This document shows, in pieces, positions 34,345 to 43,044 of a stretch of DNA of 64,000 nt. The notes beneath the pieces are model-generated. The model worked only from the letters and a program-made list of their open reading frames with translations. It had not been told where the DNA came from and searched no databases. The stretch comes from Paenibacillus silvisoli (lineage in GTDB: Bacteria; Bacillota; Bacilli; Paenibacillales; Paenibacillaceae), in assembly GCF_030866765.1 (NCBI RefSeq), contig NZ_CP133017.1, forward strand, positions 5,050,501 to 5,114,500, in the 5' to 3' direction. Numbering within the stretch: position 1 is the first letter of the stretch; the number at the start of each line of letters is the position of its first letter. Both the position numbers and the translations under genes were made by a program.

Positions 34345-36233
34345 ATCGAGTAGGAGGAGGCGGCTAGCCTCCGTCCTCTCACACCACCGTACATGCGGGT
34401 CCGCATACGGCGGTTCCAAAAGGTTAACAAAGCTCCAAATAACGAGAAAGCATACTTTTGAGCCCTTTCGCTTCCCAGTAGGAAGTCGGAAGGGCATTGT
34501 TTGTGTTTCGGGACATTTCCCATGCGCCGCGTCTTGAGTTTGCCAGAATCAGACTCGCCCATTTCGGCACGCCAAGTGCTCGAAGTTCGCGAATTCGAGT
34601 GCGCACCCGTTTCCACTGCTTCCATAGACACATTCGGAGTCTTCGGCGTATCCACTGATCGAATCTTTCGCAATGGCTCTTCGCCGCGGCGAGTCGGAAA
34701 TAACCTAGCCATCCCATGAGGTATCGGTTTAATTGTCCGATGCGGACTTCCATGGACATGGATCGCGTTCGGCTCGTCAGCTCCCGGATTCTCTCTTTGA
34801 AGCGCGAGATCGTCTGCGGAGCGAGGCGAACCGTTGCTTTCTTGTCCTTCATGAAGCTAAAGCCAAGGAATTTACGGTTCCATGGCCGATCCACCGCGCT
34901 TTTCTCCCGATTCACTTTCAGTTTCAGCTTTCCTTCTACGTAGTGTGTGATCGACCCCATGACACGTTCTCCTGCTCGTTTGCTCGCGACGAAAATATTG
35001 CAGTCATCCGCATAACGAACAAATCTCAATCCTCGTTTGGTCAATTCCTTGTCCAAGTCATCCAGCAGGATGTTCGCTAAGAGCGGACTTAACGGACCGC
35101 CTTGCGGCGTGCCTTCTTCACTTTTCTCCAGCGCGCCATCCGCCATGACTCCAGCATTCAAGTAAGCTCGTATGAGTTTCAAGACACGCTTGTCCGTTAC
35201 CCTCCGTGCCACCCTTGCCATCAGCATGTCGTGGTTGACTCGGTCAAAGAACTTCGCCAAATCCATGTCTACGACCCATCGTAGACCGCTTTGGATATAG
35301 CTTTGGGCTTGTTTCATCGCGTCATGCGCCCGTTTCCCTTGGCGAAAACCGTAGCTGTACCAAGAGAAGTGCGGGTCAAAGATCGGGTTCATCACTTGCA
35401 GAAGTGCCTGCTGAAGGAAACGGTCCATCACGGTCGGGATTCCGAGCAGCCGCACGCCGCCTCCGGGTTTGGGGATTTCCACCCGTTTGACTGGCGAAGG
35501 TCTGTACGTTCCCGTTTGGAGTTCGGCTTTCACCGTTCCCCAGTGTGTTTTCAGGTAAGCTTGTAGTTGCGCTACCGTTACACAGTCCACACCGGGGGCT
35601 CCTCCGTTCTGTACCACCCGCTTGTAAGCGAGCCGAAGGTTCTCTCCTTCGAGCATCCGCCCCAGCAGATCGTTCTGGTCTTTGCGAGCGGAAGGGGCGA
35701 CTTGTGCCGGCGAAGAACTCGGCGCTTCTGCATACCCTGGCGGCTTCACCGCTTCTCTCTGCAGCAAGCTCTCTTGCGAGATATTCGGCTGTCTTTGCTC
35801 TTTGCGCGAACGCATCGGTTTCCACTCTCCTTTCGGTTCAGCCCTTCCGCAAGCTGTTGCAACAGCCTGCGTACTACGGCTTCTGCTGACTTCTGCGGGT
35901 TCAGCGCAGCCTCTCGGTTGCGGTTACGAAGTGACTTCGCATTTTTTTTTTTTCTCCCGCAGATCTCCCCAGATAAGAACGTCATCTTTCTGCCCGCAAC
36001 CACTGGAGTTTACAGGGCTAACCTTTGGCGACTTAGGATTTCGTCATGTGTAGGTGACTCATCCGATTAGCCCTGCCTCTAATCCAGTTCGTATACCTTG
36101 GCTCGTGCATTTGCCGTGAGCTTCCTTCAGATTCCGCCTCGCGGCGGACACCCTTGCTCTTGGCTAACGGTAGGCGTTCGCCAGCCCCCGTTCGGGACTT
36201 CCACCCTAGAGATGACGCCCATGCTGGGCGTAC
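34345..36233 (-). mobile_element. Group II intron, class C (IIC), intact
   Basis: About 1.89 kb. The 5' end begins GTACGCCC at 36233. Domain V (34383-34416) is a hairpin GAACCGCCGTATGCG / CGCATGTACGGTGGT with the CGC triad typical of IIC introns, and domain VI (about 34350-34380) follows, ending CTCGAT. The reverse transcriptase is coded in domain IV. The 5' exon is a rho-independent terminator, the known target of IIC introns, with a run of T and ACGTA directly before the intron. With the reverse-transcriptase frame open and domain V complete, it may be active. Confidence 0.9.
34424..35815 (-). CDS. Group II intron reverse transcriptase/maturase
   Basis: 463 residues. Splices the intron RNA and copies it into DNA. 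Reverse-transcriptase blocks are in order: RLLGIPTVMDRFLQQAL, YGFRQGKRAHDAM, VVDMDLAKFFDRVNHD, EGTPQGGPLSPLLANILLDD and the catalytic RYADDCNIFV. After these come the thumb and maturase X domain (RELTSRTRSMSMEVRIGQLN, WLGYFRLAA). There is no HNH endonuclease, as expected for class C, which uses terminator hairpins and replication forks. A 45-residue N-terminal extension rich in Pro, Ser and Gln is odd but common in this class. Confidence 0.95.
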   Translation of the reverse strand: MRSRKEQRQPNISQESLLQREAVKPPGYAEAPSSSPAQVAPSARKDQNDLLGRMLEGENLRLAYKRVVQNGGAPGVDCVTVAQLQAYLKTHWGTVKAELQTGTYRPSPVKRVEIPKPGGGVRLLGIPTVMDRFLQQALLQVMNPIFDPHFSWYSYGFRQGKRAHDAMKQAQSYIQSGLRWVVDMDLAKFFDRVNHDMLMARVARRVTDKRVLKLIRAYLNAGVMADGALEKSEEGTPQGGPLSPLLANILLDDLDKELTKRGLRFVRYADDCNIFVASKRAGERVMGSITHYVEGKLKLKVNREKSAVDRPWNRKFLGFSFMKDKKATVRLAPQTISRFKERIRELTSRTRSMSMEVRIGQLNRYLMGWLGYFRLAAAKSHCERFDQWIRRRLRMCLWKQWKRVRTRIRELRALGVPKWASLILANSRRGAWEMSRNTNNALPTSYWEAKGLKSMLSRYLELC

Positions 36234-36238
36234 TACGT

Positions 36239-36269
36239 AAAAAAGCCGCGCGGGTCTGCGCGGCTTTTT
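36239..36269 (-). terminator. Terminator that served as intron target
   Basis: AAAAAGCCGCGC and GCGCGGCTTTTTT form the 3' end of the gene at 36272. The group II intron begins about 6 bases after its T-run on the minus strand. Confidence 0.9.
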
Positions 36270-36271
36270 GG

Positions 36272-38191
36272 CTATTTGTTGCTTAACCGTGCAACCGCGA
36301 AAGGCAGCAGCTCAAGCTCGAACGAGCCGTTCTCCCACGACGGCGCTGGATATTCCGCCGGAGCAGGGTTCGGCTGTGCAGTGCGCTCATCCAAGATGTG
36401 CAGGCGGCTCGGCTTAAAGAACGGGGCACGCACCTGCACGCGGATCGTTTCGTTCGTGTAGTTGGCAGCCAGCAGCGACAACTGGCCGTCGCGCCCTCGA
36501 ACGAGCAGCGCGTCGCCGATCAAGCGGTCGGAGACGCGGCATTCAAGAACGTCCGCACGCTGCAGCTTGCCGGCTGCGGACAAGACATGATAGAGCGGAT
36601 ATAGGCCGCCGGCCTCCCCGCCAGCCATAATGCCAAGCGGGCCGACCGTTTCCAGGTAGCATGCCCGCTCGGCTCCGGTTTCGGATAAGGCTCGCAGGCT
36701 GCCGAGCACCCAGCCCGCTCCGAACAAGGACTGCTGACGCGCGTCCGCGTGATTGGCGCGATCCTCCGACTTCCGCCTGCCTTCCTCGCTCGTCGCATTC
36801 GGATTCAGCCGCGGCTTGAACGTAATCGGCCCTACGCTGAGCGGCAAGCCGGGCACGACCGCGCGCGCGCTGCGCACCGTATCCGCCTGTGCGGAGGCGG
36901 TCTCCGCGATGGAGGCGATATCAAACGCATGCACCTGCGGATTGATCGTATACATCGCGGCTTCCATCTCCGCAAGCGGCAGCGCCGCGCGGTTCAGCTC
37001 CGTGAAGTAGGCGCGCGTTCCGCCGCCGACTCGGAAGCTAAGCGATGCGGCGTCCCGCAGCTTCATGAGCGACGCGGACAGCTCCCCGCTGCAGACGTAG
37101 CCGTCGGCGGGGAACAGGAAAATCGCGTCGACAAGGGGCTCCACGGCGGCGACCGCTTGAACGAGCTTTTTCAGCTGCTCCTGCTGCGAACCATCCTCGG
37201 CGACGACCGCCTCCAGCTCGAGTCTTGCGCCGAGCGCGACGGCTGTGGCAGCCGCGTTCGAAAGCTCCTGCTCCCACCCGGATTCGGACAAGCGGATGAC
37301 GGTCCGCAGGAAGCTCAATTCTAGCGGCTGGAGCGCAGCCAGCTCGGCTTCCGACATCGACGAATCCGGCGGCGTACCGTGGCCCAGCTCCGGAACCCGG
37401 CCGACCGCGCGGTCGATCAATTCAACAACGAGGCCATCAGGCATCGTGCTCTCACTTGCCCCTGCTTCGTCTCCACGACCGTCAACACTTCCGATCAGCG
37501 ATAACGTAACGCTTTGCAGGATCCGCTGGCCTTCGGCCACCTCCGCCGGGTACGGAATCCGAAGCGGCGTACAGTATGTTTTGTAAGAGGCGTCCGTCCA
37601 ATTGCGCTGGTCCTCCATTTCGAACAAATCGCCGCTGAACCGCAGCTCGCAAGCAAGCTCCGGCGTCACCTCATGGCGAATGGCTTTCATGTCCAAGAAC
37701 GGCTGATGAGGCGATACCCGCTCCGGAAACGTACCCGCCACGACGCCGTCTTCCGTCTCTACTTCCACCTTGCGACCGGCCAGATCGGACGGGTGCAGGA
37801 CGCAAAAGCCGATCCGGTTACGCAGAAACGCCGACCGCGCCGACCCGTCAAACGTAAACGCGATCGTCCCTTCTTCGGAACCGGTCATGCAGCCTTCCCA
37901 TACAAAATCGATATCGCCCTGCCGATGCTCCGCCACGAACCGCACTTCAAAATGACGCTCGCCGGAGATCACGTCAAACGACCGAAACTCTGGTTTTATC
38001 GTCCCCCAGTTACGGTCTCGCACGGCGGCATAAATGCCGCGCACGATCTCTTGGCCGCGATACCGGATATACCGCAGCCCTCCATCCTCCAAAACCGCCG
38101 TCAGCGGTCCCGCTTTCAACAGCCGCCTCTCGGGCAGCGGATCGGCGGAGCCGTAGCGCAGCATGGAGAGCTCTCTTGCATCGATTCCCAT
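36272..38191 (-). CDS. Apionate-lactonase-like protein
   Basis: About 639 residues from the ATG at 38191 (AGAGGAG 10 bases upstream; the ATG 45 bp earlier lacks one). The N-terminal part (LKAGPLTAVLEDGGLRYI, RYRGQEIVRGIYAAVRDRNW) resembles D-apionate lactonase (ApnL) of apiose catabolism in gut and soil bacteria; the middle part (residues 270-470) looks like a TIM barrel and the end is a beta domain. Apiose is a plant cell-wall sugar, in line with the other plant-glycan genes. No other apiose genes are nearby, so the function is an inference from resemblance. Confidence 0.5.
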   Translation of the reverse strand: MGIDARELSMLRYGSADPLPERRLLKAGPLTAVLEDGGLRYIRYRGQEIVRGIYAAVRDRNWGTIKPEFRSFDVISGERHFEVRFVAEHRQGDIDFVWEGCMTGSEEGTIAFTFDGSARSAFLRNRIGFCVLHPSDLAGRKVEVETEDGVVAGTFPERVSPHQPFLDMKAIRHEVTPELACELRFSGDLFEMEDQRNWTDASYKTYCTPLRIPYPAEVAEGQRILQSVTLSLIGSVDGRGDEAGASESTMPDGLVVELIDRAVGRVPELGHGTPPDSSMSEAELAALQPLELSFLRTVIRLSESGWEQELSNAAATAVALGARLELEAVVAEDGSQQEQLKKLVQAVAAVEPLVDAIFLFPADGYVCSGELSASLMKLRDAASLSFRVGGGTRAYFTELNRAALPLAEMEAAMYTINPQVHAFDIASIAETASAQADTVRSARAVVPGLPLSVGPITFKPRLNPNATSEEGRRKSEDRANHADARQQSLFGAGWVLGSLRALSETGAERACYLETVGPLGIMAGGEAGGLYPLYHVLSAAGKLQRADVLECRVSDRLIGDALLVRGRDGQLSLLAANYTNETIRVQVRAPFFKPSRLHILDERTAQPNPAPAEYPAPSWENGSFELELLPFAVARLSNK

Positions 38192-38281
38192 CGCTCTATT
38201 ACTCCTCTCGCATCGAGAAATGCACGTATTTACCATAATAGAGCTATGTATTCGCTTCCATAATTAGAATCCCTGCATGTC

Positions 38282-38929
38282 TTAATACAACGCCCCTTCA
38301 ACGGCGGCGATGTCCGGACCGCCGCGAACGCTTGTCAGGACAGCGATTTCGATCGCTTGCACGATCGTCTCCAAGCTCATGCTCGGCACTTGGGGTTTAT
38401 TCGCGGTTTGCGATGGCAAATAAGGAACGTGGATAAAGCCGCCTTTGATCGACGGGAATTCTGTTGCGATCAGATGCTGGAGACCGTAGAAAAGATGATT
38501 GCAAACAAACGTACCCGCGGTATGCGACACCGACGCCGGAATACCGGCGCTCCGCAGCTGGGCCGTTATTGCCTTGACCGGCAGCGTGGCCCAGTAAGCG
38601 GTTGGACCGTCCGCCGCGATCGGTTCATCGACCGGCTGGTTCCCCTCGTTATCGGCGATCCGGGCATCGCTTACATTGATCGCCACCCGCTCAACCGCGA
38701 TGTCACTCCGCCCGCCGGCTTGTCCGACGCAAATGACGATATCCGGTTCCACGTCGTCGATCGCCTCTCGGAGCAATTGAATCGATGCATGAAACACCGT
38801 CGGGATTAGTCGCGCCTCTATTTTTATGCCTTGGTACGTCTTGCTGCTTAAAAGGCTAACCGCCTCCCAGGCGGGATTGACCGTTTCGCCTCCGAAAGGT
38901 TCGAAGCCGGTTACTAGCACTCTTTTCAA
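38282..38929 (-). CDS. pcp: Pyroglutamyl-peptidase (pyrrolidone-carboxylate peptidase)
   Basis: 215 residues. Removes N-terminal pyroglutamate from peptides. The Glu-Cys-His triad lies in GQAGGRSDIAVERVAINV (Glu), HTAGTFVCNHLFY (Cys) and GGFIHVPYLPSQ (His). The TTG at 38929 (LKRVLVTGFEPFGG) has GGAGG 8 bases before it, whereas the longer ATG at 38950 has no ribosome site, so TTG is preferred. Stand-alone cytosolic enzyme. Confidence 0.92.
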   Translation of the reverse strand: MKRVLVTGFEPFGGETVNPAWEAVSLLSSKTYQGIKIEARLIPTVFHASIQLLREAIDDVEPDIVICVGQAGGRSDIAVERVAINVSDARIADNEGNQPVDEPIAADGPTAYWATLPVKAITAQLRSAGIPASVSHTAGTFVCNHLFYGLQHLIATEFPSIKGGFIHVPYLPSQTANKPQVPSMSLETIVQAIEIAVLTSVRGGPDIAAVEGALY

Positions 38930-39066
38930 CGCACTCGCCTCCGCTCGCATTCTATGTATCTATTCTATTATAAAAATAACTGCAGCGAAGGACTATGAAA
39001 ATAGTACGTCGAATAATGTGGAGCGCTACGGCCTGTAGACTCTCTCTATAAAAGGATGATTCGGCA

Positions 39067-39486
39067 ATGGACAGTTCGGCAAAAGAAACAAAGCCATCCT
39101 GGTTAACGCGATTGAAGACGATGGCGAAGAAACTGAAAGCGAACTTGATGATGATGTATTTAGCCTATCGTGACCCGCGCGTACCGTGGTTTGCGAAGGT
39201 TTTTGCCATTTGCGTGGTTGCATATGCGTTTAGTCCCGTGGACTTAATCCCGGATTTCATACCGGTTCTTGGCTATCTGGACGATCTCATCCTCGTTCCG
39301 CTAGGCGTATATATCGCTCTTCGGCTGTTCCCGAAGGACGTGCTAGAGGAATATCGGGCCAAGGCAGAGGAACGGCGAAAATTAGGCAAGCCTAAAAACT
39401 GGATTACAGGCGCGCTCTTCGTAGCCGTTTGGATCGCATTAGCCGTATGGTGCGGCTGGTATGTTTATGGTCTTCTCGACGACTAA
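39067..39486 (+). CDS. YkvA-family (DUF1232) membrane protein
   Basis: 139 residues. The DUF1232 core is VAYAFSPVDLIPDFIPVLGY followed by LDDLILVPLGVYIALRL, then a basic amphipathic stretch and a C-terminal transmembrane helix (ITGALFVAVWIALAVWCGWY). The family is widespread; the SPxDLIPDxIP motif is of unknown function. Its stop overlaps the end of the convergent gene by 4 bp. Confidence 0.88.
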   Translation: MDSSAKETKPSWLTRLKTMAKKLKANLMMMYLAYRDPRVPWFAKVFAICVVAYAFSPVDLIPDFIPVLGYLDDLILVPLGVYIALRLFPKDVLEEYRAKAEERRKLGKPKNWITGALFVAVWIALAVWCGWYVYGLLDD

Positions 39487-39986
39487 TTGCCCTGCTGCAA
39501 CGAATAAAATTCCCGGTAGAGCTGCAGCAGCTCGGACTCCTTCTCCATAATGCGGAGGGACAGCTCTTTTACTCTCAGCTCGAGTGGATTATAGCTGGTT
39601 TTGGGCTCTTCGTTGAAGTAGCTCGGCTCCGGCTCTAAATGTACTTGGCCTTGGCTTTCTGATAGCGCTTCCGGCTCGACCTCCATTGCCCTTTCAATGC
39701 GGAATCCGAAGGTGATTTCGACCCATTCATCCGCCTCTTCCCGCCCGTACGCCAAATAGATATACATATACTTTTCGAAAATCGAATTGATCGTTTGTCT
39801 GCGGTCCCAGCCCAATATGCCGACCGTGTCTTTGGCATGATAAATCGCTTGAATGAGCTGAAATTCGCTCAGTTTTCCTCGCGTGCGCTCCATAAGTTCA
39901 ATCTCGCCGATAAAGGTTTCAAAAATGGCGTAAAACGCTTCTTTCTCTTTTACCATATCTTGTTCCGAGATGATCGGCTTCTCCAC
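39483..39986 (-). CDS. Hypothetical protein with a coiled-coil end
   Basis: 167 residues, soluble, acidic. An alpha-helical N-terminal domain (about residues 1-100) with WDRRQTINSIFEKYMYIYLAYG, an acidic Pro/Ser linker, and a C-terminal coiled coil (LRVKELSLRIMEKESELLQL). The ATG has a good upstream AAAGGGGATGAG sequence. No family is recognised. Tail-to-tail with YkvA. Confidence 0.6.
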   Translation of the reverse strand: MEKPIISEQDMVKEKEAFYAIFETFIGEIELMERTRGKLSEFQLIQAIYHAKDTVGILGWDRRQTINSIFEKYMYIYLAYGREEADEWVEITFGFRIERAMEVEPEALSESQGQVHLEPEPSYFNEEPKTSYNPLELRVKELSLRIMEKESELLQLYREFYSLQQGN

Positions 39987-40014
39987 GAATGCTCATCCCC
40001 TTTCACCGCTAAGC

Positions 40015-40425
40015 TAGTTAGCTTGATCTTCACGAAGCTATTACCCATAAACCATAGCTCAAGAATCTCTCCGCGGCCAGAAAGTGGGCGATTTCCACTG
40101 CGAAGGGGAGCGAACGTCGGAAAAACCGATGCTCAGCCGTCTAAATGGGCGAAAATGAGCGGGAGAGTCGGAAAATCCGACTCTCGGTGGTTGAAGTAAT
40201 AGAGGATATACCGCTATCACCTCCTAAAACCTCCGGCTCCGCTCCGCGATAGCGGAATAGCCGCTATCGAGCAAGCAAAACGACGAAAATCAGCTAGTTT
40301 TGGCTCATTTGCGAGACCGAGAGCGGATACACACCTATCACCTCCGAAAACCGCCGGTTCCGCACCGCCATAGCGGAATAGCCGCCGCTATCAGCGGCAA
40401 GCCCGCACCACACAAACATAGAAAG
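40015..40425. repeat. Intergenic hairpin island
   Basis: No gene. The hairpins include GAGAGTCGG-AAAAT-CCGACTCTC (40163-40185), identical to the one at 21734-21756; CGATAGCGG-AATAG-CCGCTATCG (40247-40269), the same stem family as the 122-bp repeat; and a degenerate copy of it near 40370. Two similar blocks (ACCTCCTAAAACCTCCGGCTCC and ACCTCCGAAAACCGCCGGTTCC types) stand 110 bp apart. Confidence 0.75.
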
Positions 40426-40426
40426 A

Positions 40427-40453
40427 GAAGCAGACTGCCCGGCAGCCTGCTTC
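40427..40453. terminator. Terminator after the second sugar-binding gene
   Basis: GAAGCAGACTGCC and GGCAGCCTGCTTC form a 13-bp stem with one mismatch and almost no loop. It is followed by CTTTC on the minus strand and TTTCTTCTT on the plus strand. Confidence 0.65.
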
Positions 40454-40471
40454 TTTCTTCTTCAACCGCTT

Positions 40472-41986
40472 CTATTTCTTCTTCGAAGCAAGGAACGCAT
40501 TCAGCTGCTTCTGCTTCTCTTTCAGCACTTTATCGAGCCCGTTCGCCTTCAGCTTCTTCTGGAACTCGCTTGCTTTCGAAGGATCGATCGCTCCGGTTTC
40601 CAGACCGGCGATGTATTTGTTGCGAACGGTCACCAGCGCGGCTACTTGCGATTTCACCGGTTGGGCATTGAACGTGAAGCCCAGCGCCGGCGACAGCTTC
40701 GCGCCTTTGTTGAACGCTTTGAACTGTGCCCATTTGTTGGACGCTTCCGTATTCCAAACATAGTTCAGGAATTGGTTGCCGAACATCCAGGTCGCGCCCG
40801 GGTTGTAGTTCGCCGCATTCGGGCCCGGCTTAATGATTTCGCCCGACACCTTCTCGTAGTGGTCGCCTTGGACGCCGAAGTTCAGCAGGTTGTTCAAATA
40901 CTTGTCGGAGTGGAGCAGGTTGATGAACATCATGGCGCGTGCCGGATCCTTCGAGGTCGACGAAATGCCGAGCATGGAGCCCGCGGTTTCGCCGGTCGAT
41001 ACGGTCCGTTCCGTCATGTTGATTTGCTTCAGCTTGCCGGCCAGGTTCGCCGCGATGGCAACCTCGGCGTCTTTGCCCGGCTTCAAGGAAGCGACGATCA
41101 TGAACACGTTGCCTTTCTTCAAAGCATCCTGTCCGGACAGCTGCGTAGTCGCGGCATCTCGGTTAATGTAGCCTTTCTTGAATAAGCTGCGGGTCAGCGT
41201 CAGCTGATCCATATACTTCTTATCGTCGAAGCGCGTTATAACCTTCGTGCTCGTGCCGTCTTTGCGGATCAAGCCTTCGATCGTCGTATCGCCAAGGAAG
41301 TCCTGCTGCTGGAAATAGTGGGAGTTGAAGTTGTCGCCGTCACGCAGGAAGAGCGGCGTCATGCTCGGCATCTTCTGCTTCACTTTGGCCAAAATCGGCG
41401 CAAGATCGTTAACGGTTTTGACTTTATCCAGCTGAGCCGTCAGGCCGAGCTTGCTCGCGATATCTTTCCGGTAAATGACGCCGCCCTGCGCCGCGAGCTC
41501 CTTGTTGGTCGGCACGCCGTAGTTATGGCCGTTCACCTTGGCTCCCGCCAGGAATGCCGGATCGAGCGATTTCGTAATGTCTTTGCCGTATTTGGCGATC
41601 AAGTTGCCTGCCGGACCTTTCGGATCGTCCAGCGCGAGGAACACGTTCTTCGCGACGTCGTTCGCATGGCCGTTCCATTGCGCCGTGAAAATAATGTCCA
41701 TCGGCTCGCGGCTTGCTTTGAGCAGGTTCATTTTGCTGTCCCATTGGCCCCAGTCGATCGGGATCAAGTCCATGGTCGCGTTGATTTTGTCGGTCAGGTA
41801 GATGCTCATTTTCGCTTCGACCTTGGCTTCGTCCTTCGCCGGCGAACCCGGGTAGTACAACGTCAGCTTGTATGGCTCCAGCGTGCTTCCGCCGGCCGCG
41901 CTGGCTACCGGCAAAGCGGATAAAACAAGGCTGCCGCCCACAATCAGAGAGATGCTTTGCCTCAGCTTGCTTTTACCTTTGAACAT
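40472..41986 (-). CDS. Extracellular sugar-binding protein of an ABC importer
   Basis: 504 residues. The N-terminal signal ends ALPVASAAGG, a type I cleavage site; there is no lipobox Cys, unusual for a Firmicute binding protein, which is normally lipid-anchored. The mature part (LYYPGSPAKDEAKVEAKM...) belongs to the carbohydrate-binding group with a C-terminal extension. GGGAGG precedes the ATG. It is the last gene of an operon with two permeases, downstream of YesM/YesN. The ligand is unknown. Confidence 0.86.
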   Translation of the reverse strand: MFKGKSKLRQSISLIVGGSLVLSALPVASAAGGSTLEPYKLTLYYPGSPAKDEAKVEAKMSIYLTDKINATMDLIPIDWGQWDSKMNLLKASREPMDIIFTAQWNGHANDVAKNVFLALDDPKGPAGNLIAKYGKDITKSLDPAFLAGAKVNGHNYGVPTNKELAAQGGVIYRKDIASKLGLTAQLDKVKTVNDLAPILAKVKQKMPSMTPLFLRDGDNFNSHYFQQQDFLGDTTIEGLIRKDGTSTKVITRFDDKKYMDQLTLTRSLFKKGYINRDAATTQLSGQDALKKGNVFMIVASLKPGKDAEVAIAANLAGKLKQINMTERTVSTGETAGSMLGISSTSKDPARAMMFINLLHSDKYLNNLLNFGVQGDHYEKVSGEIIKPGPNAANYNPGATWMFGNQFLNYVWNTEASNKWAQFKAFNKGAKLSPALGFTFNAQPVKSQVAALVTVRNKYIAGLETGAIDPSKASEFQKKLKANGLDKVLKEKQKQLNAFLASKKK

Positions 41987-42103
41987 GCGGTAGTGCCTCC
42001 CTTTATTTAGTTGGTTTGCTGTCTATACTCAACCGGCGTTCCCGGATCGAGTCGTGGTAAAACCGCTGCTGCTGGGACCAAATCAGCCTCAACAACTTCA
42101 ATC

Positions 42104-43030
42104 TCAGCCTTTGACGGCGCCGACTGTAAGCCCTTTCACGAAGAAGCGCTGGAAGAACGGATAAGCGAGCACGATCGGCCCGATGCCGACGACCGCCATG
42201 GCCATCGTCACCGTCTCTGTCGGCAGCTGGTAGTCCGGGTTCTGCGCGAGGATCGCCGAATAAGCAGATGAGTTTGCGCTGAGAAACGTTACATCGAGCA
42301 GCGCCTGATACATACGGAATTGAATCGTATACAACGAGTCGTCATTGATAAAAAGCAGGCTGAGGAACCAATCGTTCCAATAGTTCAGCGTGCAGAACAG
42401 GCCGACGGTTGCCAGCACGGGAAGCGACAGCGGCAGGACGATTTGGGCGAAAATACGCCATTCTCCCGAGCCGTCGATCTTCGCGGATTCAAGCAGCGCG
42501 GACGGTACCGAGTTGGTAAAGAAGGTGCGCAGCACCAGGACGAAGAACGGCTGAACGAACATCGGAATCATGAGCACCCATAAGTTATCTCGCAGGTTCA
42601 GGCCTTGGGCATACAGCAGGTAGAACGGAACCAACCCGCTATTAAACAGCATCGTGAAAAACATGAGGAACGAGAACAGCTTGCGATGCGTGAAGTCCTG
42701 CCGCGATATCGGATACGCATACAGCGACATCGTGAGCAGCGCGATCAGCGTGGCGACCAGCGTGACGAAGAACGACGTTCCGTACGATCTGACAATGCTC
42801 CACCAGTCGCTCAGCAGGAAATCATAAGCGGAGAGGCTGAACTTTTCCGGCCACAGCTTATAGCCGTTTACCAAGACCGCATTTTCGTCCGAGAACGATA
42901 CGGCTATGACGAGAACCAGCGGGAGCACGCACAGGATGGTATAGATCCAGAAGAAACCGTTAATCAGGAAATTCGATAGATTGGAAATGTCATGCAAGCT
43001 TTGGGGCCGATTGGACCGGGCTGCCGCCAT
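42104..43030 (-). CDS. Sugar ABC transporter permease, LplC/YtcP type
   Basis: About 308 residues, six transmembrane helices. The EAA coupling loop is ESAKIDGSGEWRIFAQIVLP, close to the C-terminus. AAGGAGG directly touches the ATG at 43039, so the next ATG at 43030 (spacing 9) is chosen. The C-terminus FFVKGLTVGAVKG is the usual end of this permease type. It works with the LplB-type permease 14 bp upstream and the binding protein downstream; no ATPase gene is near, so a shared MsmX-like ATPase is expected. Confidence 0.92.
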   Translation of the reverse strand: MAAARSNRPQSLHDISNLSNFLINGFFWIYTILCVLPLVLVIAVSFSDENAVLVNGYKLWPEKFSLSAYDFLLSDWWSIVRSYGTSFFVTLVATLIALLTMSLYAYPISRQDFTHRKLFSFLMFFTMLFNSGLVPFYLLYAQGLNLRDNLWVLMIPMFVQPFFVLVLRTFFTNSVPSALLESAKIDGSGEWRIFAQIVLPLSLPVLATVGLFCTLNYWNDWFLSLLFINDDSLYTIQFRMYQALLDVTFLSANSSAYSAILAQNPDYQLPTETVTMAMAVVGIGPIVLAYPFFQRFFVKGLTVGAVKG

Positions 43031-43044
43031 GTTGAGCATCCTCC

